A stretch of 10,654 nt of DNA from an uncultured Granulosicoccus sp. Its GTDB lineage: Bacteria > Pseudomonadota > Gammaproteobacteria > Granulosicoccales > Granulosicoccaceae. Below the pieces are notes generated by a model that was given only the letters and a program-made list of their open reading frames with translations, did not search any database and was not told the origin of the DNA. The translations under genes were made by a program, and so were the position numbers. Below, piece after piece: positions 1 to 7,454 of this stretch. Position 1 is the first letter of the stretch, and each line of letters begins with the position of its first letter. The stretch is taken from positions 1-10,654 of the forward strand of contig CALLPU010000323.1 of NCBI GenBank assembly GCA_938016235.1, written 5' to 3'.

Positions 1-1
1 G

Positions 2-220
2 ATTATCCGTGGCACCGACGATCTTCACTGGAAACCGGTGGCAGTGGGTTGCATCGGCTTGTCCGGTTTGTTGTTCGCACGGTTTCACGACTTGTTTCAA
101 AGCCTGCTTGCACGCTCTGCGGTATTTCTGTTTCTGGGGGCGATGTTGTTTGTTGTTGGTCACTGGTATGCCCGAAAGCGCACTCGCCTTCAACAACCGC
201 CGGTCGTTGATCATGCGTAG
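2..220 (+). CDS. DUF4401-type membrane protein, C-terminal end (partial)
   Basis: The open frame enters from the left edge and ends at TAG 218-220, so only the last 72 residues are seen. They hold two hydrophobic stretches: one around GCIGLSGLLFARF, then, after a short polar turn, SAVFLFLGAMLFVVGHWYAR, followed by a basic tail (KRTR). This is the usual end of the large multi-pass DUF2157/DUF4401 inner-membrane proteins, which are commonly encoded just before a GDYXXLXY protein, as here. The next gene starts inside this one (ATG at 213), so the two overlap by 8 bases and are probably translationally coupled. The family has no established function. The assignment rests on the short tail plus the neighbour, so family membership is likely but not certain. 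Confidence 0.72.
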   Translation: MIRGTDDLHWKPVAVGCIGLSGLLFARFHDLFQSLLARSAVFLFLGAMLFVVGHWYARKRTRLQQPPVVDHA

Positions 221-1271
221 ATGGCTGCTATTGGTCTGTCTGCTGATGCAGGCTGGCGTACTCGGCTTTATGGTTTATAGCCAGGAGAGCATTATCAAGC
301 GGGGCACCTCCATTACGCTACGAACGGCTCCCATAGACCCCAGAGATCCATTCAGAGGAGACTACGTCAGGTTGCGCTTCGCCATCAACAACCTGAACAA
401 CGCACCAACCCGGTGGCAACCGGCGAACTATCAACCGCGTAAGGGCGATACCGTGTACGCCGTGCTCTCAGAACAACCCAGCGGCGTGCATGAACTGACC
501 TACTTCACCAACACCATCCCCGGCACCACCCGCGCATCGCAATCCATCATGCTGCGAGGAAGAGTCACCGGCGACAATCACCGTTCAACACAGCAACAAC
601 AGGTGAAATTTGGCGTTGAGCAACTATTCGTTGAGCAAGGTAAGGGTCTGGACATAGAAAAACGTCAAGGTGTACGCGGAGGTATGCAGAACGCCATGCA
701 CGTTACTGTGGCGGTAGGCAACAAGGGCAAGGCGGTCTTGACAGGCTACTCGTGGAGTGAGCTGGCTACTGAGCTGGAGATAACCGACGCATTTTTTCAG
801 GGCGATTCAACGTCAACCGCAGCCACTGGCAACAAAGCCGCAATCGATGAAACATCTCTGCGGCTACACATCAAGAACGTATCTGATGCGCCAGTGACGC
901 TGAATAATCCAGGCGATAACTGCGGATTTGCTATTGAACCGGCATTCAGGTTTAAAGCACTCTACACAGCGGCTGACACTACCTGTGAAACCGTCACGCA
1001 GGTTGCTCTACAAACACTGCAACCCGAACAAACCGTGTCTCTGGACATTGATCTCAGTCAACCGCGCTGGTTTGTTCAGCCTGCCAATGAGTCAACTGCT
1101 ACCGGTGTAGATGTTCGTACCGTGACGAACAACCGGCAGTTGTTCAGAATCGTTTATCGCTCCTCTGCCCAACCTATCGAACCCTTGTCTGATGAGGAGC
1201 CTAAATCCACCCGCCTCTGGACGGGTGATTTACTCAGTCAGGCCTTTAGCCCCCGCGGTAACGTGGATTGA
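213..1271 (+). CDS. GDYXXLXY-family membrane-anchored protein with C-terminal extension
   Basis: I place the start at ATG 213, giving 352 residues. The frame is open upstream to position 9, but that part overlaps the preceding gene and has no recognisable sequence. From this start the protein begins with a basic pair and a hydrophobic anchor (about residues 4-22). The family signature GDYVRLRF lies at residues 49-56, and a second typical block FGVEQLFVEQGKG at 133-145 resembles the family's (Y/F)GxExxFVPEG. The GDYXXLXY domain seems to end near residue 190. Family members are usually around 180-200 residues, so the remaining ~150 residues are extra. After a Ser/Thr/Ala-rich linker (198-212), the block starting LRLHIKNVSDAPVTL (216-230), with cysteines C237 and C258, looks like a beta-sandwich or Ig-like fold. 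Most of the protein probably faces the periplasm. Function is unknown; it is usually paired with DUF2157/DUF4401 membrane proteins. Confidence 0.85.
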   Translation: MRRWLLLVCLLMQAGVLGFMVYSQESIIKRGTSITLRTAPIDPRDPFRGDYVRLRFAINNLNNAPTRWQPANYQPRKGDTVYAVLSEQPSGVHELTYFTNTIPGTTRASQSIMLRGRVTGDNHRSTQQQQVKFGVEQLFVEQGKGLDIEKRQGVRGGMQNAMHVTVAVGNKGKAVLTGYSWSELATELEITDAFFQGDSTSTAATGNKAAIDETSLRLHIKNVSDAPVTLNNPGDNCGFAIEPAFRFKALYTAADTTCETVTQVALQTLQPEQTVSLDIDLSQPRWFVQPANESTATGVDVRTVTNNRQLFRIVYRSSAQPIEPLSDEEPKSTRLWTGDLLSQAFSPRGNVD

Positions 1272-1352
1272 CACGCAAGCCAAGCCGACCTTTCGCGCAA
1301 GGCCGTGGGTGTCCATGACTGCCCGCACAGTAACCAGTCAATTGCCAGGTTG

Positions 1353-2348
1353 CTATGCTGGCTTGAATGCATCAAATCCTGGCCACGCATCGGCCAGCTG
1401 CGAGATCATGGCCAATTCCTCATCGTCCAGTTCGATGGACCCTGCGGCGGCATTCGATGCAGCCTGTTCAACATCGCGAGTACCCACCAGTACATGGCTG
1501 ACCCCCGGCTGTCTCAGCGTCCAGGCAAGCACCAGATGCTCTGTTGGCACACCACGATCACGTGCCAGGGCCTTTACCGGCGCCAGCACCGCCTGGACCG
1601 CGTCCAGTGCCGCCGCTGAAAATCGGGGATTGCCCAATCGCAAGTCTCCTTCGGCAAACTGTCGCTTGCCATCGATCTTGCCAGTCAGCAGCCCTTGGGC
1701 AATCGGTGAATAGCACAAGAACCCCAGTTCGTGTTCTTCACAAACGGGTAAATTCTGATCGTCCTGCTCACGATCCAGAAGGCTGTAGCGTTCCTGATCC
1801 GTGCTCAGGCTACCCAGTTGGGCAGCGTGCACCAGACGCTCGGGTGTCTCGTTGCACAAACCCCACGCTCGGATAAGCCCTTCGTCTTTCAACGTCTCCA
1901 GCGTGTGTACGACACTGTCCAGCTCCGTCTCAGGATCAGGCCAATGGGTTTGATACAGATCGATGTAATCCGTACCCAGACGCTGCAGGCTTTGTTCAAG
2001 CTCCCAACGAATAGACTCAGCCTCTAACGTGCGAAAGATACGACGCCCTTCACTCTCCGCATGCAGGGTCTTGGATTCGACGTCCCAGCGTAAACCGCAT
2101 TTGGTGGCAAGAATGATGTCATCGCGTGCACGCCCTTCAATGGCCTTACCGACAATTTCTTCAGATAAACCGAAACCGTATACAGCGGCCGTGTCAATCA
2201 AGTCTACCCCGGCATCCAGCGAAGCCTGCACCGCCTTCACTGAGGCTTGCGCATCTGCGCCGCCCCATTTCCAGCCACCGATAGCCCAGGCGCCAAACGC
2301 AACGACCGACGCTGGCATGCCGTGTTTTCCCAATACTCTTTTTTTCAT
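1353..2348 (-). CDS. Aldo/keto reductase (AKR11/IolS-like)
   Basis: A 331-residue, full-length NAD(P)H-dependent aldo/keto reductase with a TIM-barrel fold, cytosolic. The catalytic tetrad is visible: D52 in LIDTAAVYG, Y57, K83 in ILATKCG and H135 in YQTHWPDP. The cofactor-binding end of the barrel shows VLVGTRDVEQAASN near the C-terminus. The opening residues (RVLGKHGMPASVVAFGAWAIGG) and the SLLDRE/GLLTGK segments resemble the AKR11 group, which includes Bacillus IolS; the substrate cannot be read from sequence. Its ATG overlaps the stop of the upstream COG3608 gene by one base (TAATG), so it is the last gene of the minus-strand unit and probably coupled to it. Being at the end of a sugar-import transcription unit fits a role in sugar or polyol oxidation/reduction, but this is inference. 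It converges with the plus-strand gene ending at 1271. Confidence 0.93.
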   Translation of the reverse strand: MKKRVLGKHGMPASVVAFGAWAIGGWKWGGADAQASVKAVQASLDAGVDLIDTAAVYGFGLSEEIVGKAIEGRARDDIILATKCGLRWDVESKTLHAESEGRRIFRTLEAESIRWELEQSLQRLGTDYIDLYQTHWPDPETELDSVVHTLETLKDEGLIRAWGLCNETPERLVHAAQLGSLSTDQERYSLLDREQDDQNLPVCEEHELGFLCYSPIAQGLLTGKIDGKRQFAEGDLRLGNPRFSAAALDAVQAVLAPVKALARDRGVPTEHLVLAWTLRQPGVSHVLVGTRDVEQAASNAAAGSIELDDEELAMISQLADAWPGFDAFKPA

Positions 2349-3427
2349 TACTTCAGTCGTTTGATAACCGGTTGTTCATATTCAAGATGAAACTCATCGA
2401 CGGCGCGAGCAGCAGATTTGGTCGACGAGGTGGTTGCGACGTGATACAGCGCTTCACCCTCATGCACCAGCGGCAACTTGGTGATGCCAATCAGAACACC
2501 GGATACATCGCTGACGACTGCCTGCTCTGCCTCGCCAAACGGATCGGATATGTATCCGAGCACCACACCTGCATCCACAATACCGCCCAACGGAATTCTC
2601 GAGCGCAGGATGCCGCTTTGCGGTGCTCTCATCCACACGCTGTTGTTGGCAAGCCAGGGTTTGTTACTACGTTCTGACGCCTTGCCAGGCGCCAGCATGT
2701 TCAAGTGCCTCATGACACGCAAGATACCTTTCAACCCTGCGCGTATGGCCACCTCATCGAAACGCAACGCTTCCCCGGCCTCATAAAGCAGTAACGGCAG
2801 ATCACCCGCCGCATCGCGAAGCGTGCCATCTCGCGTAGCAGAATCGAGCAGTATGGGCGGTCCAAACGCTTGCGCCAACTCGAGAAGCTCTGGATGTGCA
2901 TCCAGATCAACCCGAATTTGCGGTAGATTGGCGCGCCCCTCTGCGGCAGTGTGCAGATCAATGCCGTGCGTACACTTTTGAACAATCTCACTCATCAACG
3001 TATCGGCAAGGCGAGCGGCCATTGATCCTCTTTCGGACCCGGGAAATGAGCGATTGAGATCACGACGATCAGGCAGATACCGAGACTGCGATACAAAGCC
3101 GTACACGTTAACCACCGGTACCGCTATCAGTGTGCCGGCAAGACGATTCAACGCCTTGGTTGCCAATAGCCTGCGAATAATTTCGATACCGTTGATTTCA
3201 TCACCGTGTATGGCGGCCGTAACAAACATGACGGGGCCTGCCATCTTGCCGTTGATGACATGTACCGGCATTTCCACCGAAGTATGCGTGTACAGCGGCG
3301 GTATGGACAGATCAACATAGCGCCGCTCGCCCGGTTGTATGCTGACATCGCCAATCGTGATGGGTTTGTTCTTGCCGGCCTGCCTGGCAGAGCCTTTGGA
3401 CACGACTTCCTGTGTCTCGTCAGTCAA
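2348..3427 (-). CDS. Succinylglutamate desuccinylase/aspartoacylase-family zinc hydrolase (COG3608), rimK-linked
   Basis: A 359-residue member of the AstE/aspartoacylase branch of M14-type zinc hydrolases. The zinc ligands are H74 and E77 in AAIHGDE and H159 in GIDLHTA; the substrate-binding block DLNRSFPG is at 123-130 and the probable catalytic glutamate is E216 in LLYEAGE. The C-terminal ~100 residues (SGILRSRIPLGGIVDAGVVLGYISDPFG) look like the small beta, biotinyl/lipoyl-like module usual in COG3608. The start shown is TTG at 3427, which overlaps the rimK stop (TTGA); an in-frame GTG at 3403 with AGGA four bases upstream is a plausible alternative giving 351 residues. Genes of this family sit beside rimK and the RimB-type protease in many proteobacteria. 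Family chemistry is hydrolysis of N-acyl amino acids; removal or capping of glutamates in the RimK pathway is an inference from the neighbourhood. Confidence 0.9.
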   Translation of the reverse strand: MTDETQEVVSKGSARQAGKNKPITIGDVSIQPGERRYVDLSIPPLYTHTSVEMPVHVINGKMAGPVMFVTAAIHGDEINGIEIIRRLLATKALNRLAGTLIAVPVVNVYGFVSQSRYLPDRRDLNRSFPGSERGSMAARLADTLMSEIVQKCTHGIDLHTAAEGRANLPQIRVDLDAHPELLELAQAFGPPILLDSATRDGTLRDAAGDLPLLLYEAGEALRFDEVAIRAGLKGILRVMRHLNMLAPGKASERSNKPWLANNSVWMRAPQSGILRSRIPLGGIVDAGVVLGYISDPFGEAEQAVVSDVSGVLIGITKLPLVHEGEALYHVATTSSTKSAARAVDEFHLEYEQPVIKRLK

Positions 3428-4332
3428 CCTTTTGCCCCGCGGGTTTTCGTGTTGCCAGGTCGAGCGTTCTTTTCCAGCTGCTCGATAATAATGCCAGCCA
3501 CGTCTTTACCACTGGCAGACTCAATACCTTCCAGTCCCGGCGATGAGTTGACCTCCATCACCAGGGGGCCACGCTCGGAGCGCAGCAGGTCGACACCGGC
3601 CACCGACAGTCCCAGCACCTTGGCAGCACTCACCGCCGTCGCGCGTTCTTCGGGAGTGATTTTGACAAGACTGGCTGATCCACCGCGATGAAGATTGGAT
3701 CTGAATTCACCTTCAGCCGCCTGCCGCTTCATGGCCGCCACCACTTTGCCACCGACTACCAGGCAGCGAATATCCGCTCCGCCAGCCTCTTTGATAAATT
3801 CCTGTACCAGGATGTTGGCCTGCAGCCCCATAAAGGCTTCAATCACGGACTCTGCAGCCTTGTTGGTTTCTGCGAGCACCACGCCGATACCCTGAGTGCC
3901 CTCCAGCAGTTTGATCACGACAGGAGCACCGCCCACCATCTTGATGATGTCCTTGCTGTCGCCGGGCTTGTTGGCGAAACCTGTTACCGGCAGCCCAATG
4001 CCCTTGCGCGACAGCAATTGCAGTGAACGCAATTTGTCGCGCGAACGGGCCAGCGCCACAGACTCTATCAGGGTGTAAGTGCCCATCATCTCGAACTGTC
4101 TGAGCACTGCTGTGCCGTACGCCGTTACCGATGCACCGACTCGCGGTATCACCGCATCAAAGCCGGTGAGCGGTTTACCTTCCAGGTGCACGCTCGGCTT
4201 GCGCGACACGATATTCATGTAGCAACGCAATACGTCAATAACCTGCACATCATGACCGCGCTGTTCAGCAGCCTCAATCAATCGGCGAGTCGAGTACAGC
4301 CTGCGATTTCTCGATAAGACGGCAATTTTCAT
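3424..4332 (-). CDS. rimK: Ribosomal protein S6 modification enzyme RimK (glutamate ligase)
   Basis: A 302-residue ATP-grasp ligase, close in length to and colinear with E. coli RimK (300 residues) from its first residues (MKIAVLSRN, YSTRRL, AAEQRGH). Recognisable family blocks include FDAVIPRVGASVT, YGTAVLRQFEM, ARSRDKLRS, VIKLLEGTQGIGVVLAE (ATP-binding lysine and glycine loop), DIRCLVVGGKVVAAM, EFRSNLHRGG, and the metal-binding end VMEVNSSPGLEGIE. Known RimK enzymes use ATP to add glutamates to the C-terminus of ribosomal protein S6 (RpsF) and can make poly-alpha-glutamate in vitro. ATG start at 4332 with AGGAG seven bases upstream. It lies 14 bases after the RimB-type gene and overlaps the COG3608 gene by four bases, so the three are tightly grouped. 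All key motifs look intact. Confidence 0.97.
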   Translation of the reverse strand: MKIAVLSRNRRLYSTRRLIEAAEQRGHDVQVIDVLRCYMNIVSRKPSVHLEGKPLTGFDAVIPRVGASVTAYGTAVLRQFEMMGTYTLIESVALARSRDKLRSLQLLSRKGIGLPVTGFANKPGDSKDIIKMVGGAPVVIKLLEGTQGIGVVLAETNKAAESVIEAFMGLQANILVQEFIKEAGGADIRCLVVGGKVVAAMKRQAAEGEFRSNLHRGGSASLVKITPEERATAVSAAKVLGLSVAGVDLLRSERGPLVMEVNSSPGLEGIESASGKDVAGIIIEQLEKNARPGNTKTRGAKG

Positions 4333-4339
4333 GAGCTGA

Positions 4340-4344
4340 CTCCT
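4340..4344 (-). promoter_or_regulatory. Ribosome binding site of rimK
   Basis: AGGAG on the minus strand, seven bases before the rimK ATG. It confirms the start at 4332 and is the clearest Shine-Dalgarno sequence in the rim part of the unit. It overlaps nothing else and sits in the 14-base gap after the upstream gene's TAA. Confidence 0.8.
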
Positions 4345-4346
4345 GT

Positions 4347-4913
4347 TTACGTGTCTGCGTACAGGGCTCGGGCAGATACCCGGCCAAGAGAAAATGATAG
4401 AGAGGGATCAACCTGAATCCCCGGTGTCATGGATGTACGCCCGAGCAACATGCGAAACAACATGTCATCACGCTGCGACAGGGTCATCTCTATGTCGCGG
4501 ATCTCGTCGCCTATCTGCAGTTGCGTGGTAATGAAGTATCGATCAGCAGAATGACCGCCCGAATCGGTTACGCGGCGAATGTCAGCCAGTTGCGCTTCGC
4601 ACTCAATGACCACCGCCGTGTCCTTCTGCAACGGCTGCACGTTAAACGTCAGCCAGTCCTGACCACCATTGCGTTTGACGCGCTGGATATCGACGGCATG
4701 TATGGCTGATGTTCTCGCGCCCGTGTCTATCTTGGCTTTGATGGCCGGGATACCCAGCGCTGGCAGGCTGACCCACTCGCGCCAGCCTATTGTCAGAGGT
4801 GTTTCACCCTTCATGAGCGCCCGCCCGTACTTTGCACCGTCAGAGCGCACGCTCGCAGCGTGTTCAGCGCCGTTTCCGGCCGCGTGCGACCCCATCTCTT
4901 CAGCAGAACCCAT
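4347..4913 (-). CDS. rimB: RimB-type retropepsin-like protease (COG4067, DUF785)
   Basis: A 188-residue protein of the family annotated as 'ATP-dependent zinc protease' but related to retropepsin-type aspartic proteases. The family core begins at TIGWREWVSLPALGI (residues 41-55), followed by the single catalytic motif KIDTGARTSAIHA, with the aspartate at residue 63. The block RYFITTQLQIGD/IEMTLSQR and the end LFRMLLGRTSM complete the fold; only one DTG motif is present, as expected for a homodimeric enzyme. In Pseudomonas the partner RimB is reported to counteract RimK by removing glutamates from S6. Start choice: ATG 4913 has GGTGA seven bases upstream and leaves 24 bases after frcK; ATG 4814 (residue 34) would begin near the conserved core but lacks a visible ribosome site. 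The Ala/Gly/Ser-rich first ~33 residues are therefore the uncertain part. Confidence 0.88.
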   Translation of the reverse strand: MGSAEEMGSHAAGNGAEHAASVRSDGAKYGRALMKGETPLTIGWREWVSLPALGIPAIKAKIDTGARTSAIHAVDIQRVKRNGGQDWLTFNVQPLQKDTAVVIECEAQLADIRRVTDSGGHSADRYFITTQLQIGDEIRDIEMTLSQRDDMLFRMLLGRTSMTPGIQVDPSLSFSLGRVSARALYADT

Positions 4914-4937
4914 TCGGCTGTCACCGTTTCAAAGGGC

Positions 4938-5621
4938 TTATTGTCGCACGCTCTTGTAGTTCAAGTGCGCACTGGCAGATTCTGCCAGCACCACCCGAGC
5001 ATTGGGTATGTCGTTTGACAGTGCACGGGCACGCGCCTGCTCTTGCGTGTGACCATGATCCAGCCATCGCTGTATGAGGCGCTCTTCCAGAACCTGCTCG
5101 GGAACGTCCAGCATGATGCTCATATCAAAAAACGCCCGTAGATCGCGCCAGCCGGGGCGTTCCAGTAACAGGTAATTTCCTTCCACCAGCACGATTGAAT
5201 GCTGATTCTGAACGGCCAGTGCCGCATTTCTGGCCAGATCAGCCTCGCGATCAAAAAGCGGTGCATAAACGGTGTCCTGGGCATCCGTCGAGTTACCGCC
5301 ATCCGCGAGTGATGACAGTCGCCGTACCAGACTGATCAAACCAGCCACATCAAACGTTGGCGGTGAGCCTTTCACCGCGCGCGTGCCATGCTGGTCCAGT
5401 ACATCGTTGTCGAGGTGAAAACCATCCATCGGCACCACAATAGCCGCCTCATGCTGAGCTGCCAGCAGGCTTTGCAGCCGAGTACCCAAATCAGCTGCCA
5501 GTGTCGATTTTCCGGAACCCGGAGCACCGACTATCGCTACCACCAATCGTGTGCTGTCATGTTGTGCCAGGCGGGCCTGATGTATGTGCTCCGCGAGTGT
5601 TGAAGGCGTTTCCATAACCAT
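4938..5621 (-). CDS. frcK: Fructose-transport-operon P-loop kinase FrcK-like
   Basis: A 227-residue cytosolic P-loop kinase related to the uridine kinase/pantothenate kinase group. The Walker A motif GAPGSGKST is at residues 32-40. Further family signatures are VVPMDGFHLDND (63-73), KGSPPTFD (84-91), YAPLFDREAD (119-128) and VEGNYLLLERPGW (146-158), the usual blocks in FrcK and its relatives. Genes of this type follow the ABC-transporter genes in rhizobial frcBCAK operons, and here it starts 19 bases after frcA. Its phosphoryl acceptor is not established, and sugar phosphorylation after import is the natural guess. ATG at 5621 is used; a second in-frame ATG at 5615 is equally possible, since the only upstream ribosome-site candidate (AAAAGA) is weak. 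A RimB-type gene begins 24 bases downstream of its TAA. Confidence 0.9.
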   Translation of the reverse strand: MVMETPSTLAEHIHQARLAQHDSTRLVVAIVGAPGSGKSTLAADLGTRLQSLLAAQHEAAIVVPMDGFHLDNDVLDQHGTRAVKGSPPTFDVAGLISLVRRLSSLADGGNSTDAQDTVYAPLFDREADLARNAALAVQNQHSIVLVEGNYLLLERPGWRDLRAFFDMSIMLDVPEQVLEERLIQRWLDHGHTQEQARARALSNDIPNARVVLAESASAHLNYKSVRQ

Positions 5622-5640
5622 GTCTTTTACGTGAACCGGC

Positions 5641-6423
5641 TCAAGCGAGCTGTTCTGGTGGTGGTTCGGCCGCCCCTGTCATGAAGGCAACGGCATCGGA
5701 CATGCTGTGATCCTTCGGACGAATAACGCACAACCGTTTACCCAGTCGATGCACATGGATTCTGTCTGCCACTTCAAACACATGGGGCATGTTGTGCGAT
5801 ATGAGCACGATGGGAATGCCACGACTGCGCACGTCCTGAATCAGCTCAAGCACCCGTCGGGACTCTTTCACGCCGAGTGCAGCGGTGGGTTCGTCCATGA
5901 TGATAACCCGCGAGCCAAAGGCAGCCGCTCGCGCAACCGCCACGCCCTGACGCTGCCCACCCGACAGCGTCTCCACTGCCTGCGATATGTTCTGGATTGT
6001 CATCAGGCCCAGTTCACTGAGCTTTTCTCGTGCTTGTTTCTCCATCGCTTTTCGGTCGAGCGTGCGCAGCCATTTGCCCAGTCCCGTCTTTTTGCGGATC
6101 TCGCGCCCCAGAAACATGTTGTCGGCAATCGACAAGGCCGGTGACAACGCCAGGTTCTGATAAACGGTTTCGATTCCTGCATCGCGCGCCTGCATGGGTG
6201 ATTTGAACGAGACCGTATGGCCATCGAGTGTAACCTCGCCACTATCGGGCACCACAGCGCCTGAAATAGCCTTGATCATGGTGGACTTACCGGCACCGTT
6301 ATCACCAATGACTGCCAGAATCTCACCTGCACGCAAATCAAAATCGGCATGGTCGAGTGCGACTACCCGACCATAACGCTTCACCAGACCACGCGCCTGC
6401 AACACAACCTCTGCCTCACTCAT
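5641..6423 (-). CDS. frcA: Sugar ABC transporter ATP-binding protein FrcA-like
   Basis: A 260-residue single-domain ABC ATPase that would power the importer from the cytoplasmic face, working as a dimer on FrcC. Motifs are complete: Walker A GDNGAGKST (40-48), Q-loop Q89 in VYQNLAL, signature LSGGQ (153-157), Walker B VIIMDE (173-178) and H-loop H210 in LISHN. Unlike the double-domain RbsA/XylG type, it has one nucleotide-binding domain, as in the FrcA group. I use ATG 6423, which overlaps the frcC stop as ATGA and gives the length typical of FrcA; the open frame reaches an earlier ATG at 6444, but that would add seven residues and a longer overlap without a better ribosome site. frcK follows after 19 bases. 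Confidence 0.95.
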   Translation of the reverse strand: MSEAEVVLQARGLVKRYGRVVALDHADFDLRAGEILAVIGDNGAGKSTMIKAISGAVVPDSGEVTLDGHTVSFKSPMQARDAGIETVYQNLALSPALSIADNMFLGREIRKKTGLGKWLRTLDRKAMEKQAREKLSELGLMTIQNISQAVETLSGGQRQGVAVARAAAFGSRVIIMDEPTAALGVKESRRVLELIQDVRSRGIPIVLISHNMPHVFEVADRIHVHRLGKRLCVIRPKDHSMSDAVAFMTGAAEPPPEQLA

Positions 6424-7454
6424 GCCGACACCCGCCGTATCCATTGATCAATGCCCACGGCCAGTATGATCAGGCAGCCGATAGCAAAGCGCTGCCAGAG
6501 AACATCCACACCGGCAAGCTTGAGCCCCGAGCTGAACACACCCACAATCAGCGCACCAAACAGCGCGCCGAGAATCGAGCCACGCCCTCCGAACAAGGAA
6601 GTTCCACCGATCACCACCGCCGTAATGGAATCCAGGTTGGCATCATAAAAGCTCTGCGGACTCACAGATCCTACGCGCCCTATGGATACCCATGCACCCA
6701 GACCGCAGATAAAACCGGCTAACGCATAAACCGATATCAGCAAGCGATCTGTTCGAATGCCTGCTAGCTCAGCCGCCTCCTTGTCATCTCCCACGGCATA
6801 CACGTGGCGCCCCCAGGCGGTGTTGTTCAACATGTACCACAGCACAATGAACAGACCTACCATCAAGAACGACCCATAGGTAAATACAGCCCCCCCCACA
6901 CTGACCCGTTCACCGAAGAACTTCAGCGCCGGGGCGATCTTGTCGATGTCCTGACTGCGTATGGACTGCGACCCCGAATACCATATATTCAAGGCAAAGA
7001 AGATATTCCATGTGCCGAGCGTGACGATGAACGGCGGTAAGCGCAGAGTGGTCACGAGCAGCCCGTTGATCATGCCGCACAACGTGCCAATCAAAAATCC
7101 GGCAGGAATGGCAACAAACGCCGGCACTCCCATGACCACCGCGAATTTACCCGCTACTACCGAGGCCAGAACCATGATGGCAGCCACCGACAAATCGATA
7201 CCGGCCGTCAGGATAATCAGCGTTTGAGCACAGGCAAGGAAACCAATGATGGTGACCTGCTGAATGATCAAAGACAGATTGAACGCGGTGAAAAAGCGCT
7301 CGCCAGCGATAAAGCCAAAGGCTGCAACACTGACGATCAGGATAATGACCGGCACCATGGCAGGGGCACCGTGCAGGAAATGCTGAATCTGTTGCAGAGG
7401 GCCTCGACGCGTCTCGAACTGAGCATGCGAGTCACTAACGGTGTTTGCACTCAT
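6420..7454 (-). CDS. frcC: Sugar ABC transporter permease FrcC-like
   Basis: A 344-residue inner-membrane permease of the CUT2 (ribose/fructose type) ABC family, BPD_transp_2 fold. After a polar N-terminus of about 32 residues there are roughly eight to ten hydrophobic segments, beginning MVPVIILIVSVAAFGFIAG. Family signatures are LTAGIDLSVAAIMVLASVV, GLLVTTLRLPPFIVTLGT, ELAGIRTDRLLISVYALAG (the loop that contacts the ATPase) and VVIGGTSLFGGRGS. It would form the channel receiving sugar from FrcB. It overlaps frcA by four bases and is separated from frcB by 193 bases containing a strong hairpin. ATG 7454 is the only reasonable start, but its ribosome site GGAG is 13 bases away with a small hairpin between. 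The coding strand carries a run of eight G (6890-6897) in the codons for VGGA. Confidence 0.95.
   Translation of the reverse strand: MSANTVSDSHAQFETRRGPLQQIQHFLHGAPAMVPVIILIVSVAAFGFIAGERFFTAFNLSLIIQQVTIIGFLACAQTLIILTAGIDLSVAAIMVLASVVAGKFAVVMGVPAFVAIPAGFLIGTLCGMINGLLVTTLRLPPFIVTLGTWNIFFALNIWYSGSQSIRSQDIDKIAPALKFFGERVSVGGAVFTYGSFLMVGLFIVLWYMLNNTAWGRHVYAVGDDKEAAELAGIRTDRLLISVYALAGFICGLGAWVSIGRVGSVSPQSFYDANLDSITAVVIGGTSLFGGRGSILGALFGALIVGVFSSGLKLAGVDVLWQRFAIGCLIILAVGIDQWIRRVSA

Noticed and set aside
9..212. N-terminal extension of the GDYXXLXY reading frame
   Set aside because: It overlaps the DUF4401-type gene in another frame, shows no recognisable protein sequence, and would bury the membrane anchor that starts at ATG 213.
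1316..1340. TGACTG...CAGTCA inverted repeat in the convergent gap as a terminator
   Set aside because: Only six base pairs with a 13-base loop and no T-run on either side; too weak to call.
1192..1713. Plus-strand open frame of 173 codons across the aldo/keto reductase
   Set aside because: It is antisense to a gene with an intact catalytic tetrad and has a low-complexity Ser/Ala/Pro-rich translation; a shadow frame.
2339..2345. A7 run at the start of the aldo/keto reductase gene as a slippage site
   Set aside because: It is just ATG followed by two lysine codons and an AGA arginine codon, a common start composition; seven bases is within chance.
6424..6444. Longer start of frcA at ATG 6444
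   Set aside because: The ATGA overlap at 6423 gives the family's usual length; the extra seven residues have no support from a better ribosome site.
6357..6722. Plus-strand open frame of 121 codons opposite frcA/frcC
   Set aside because: Antisense to two well-supported transporter genes and without any recognisable motif; a shadow frame.
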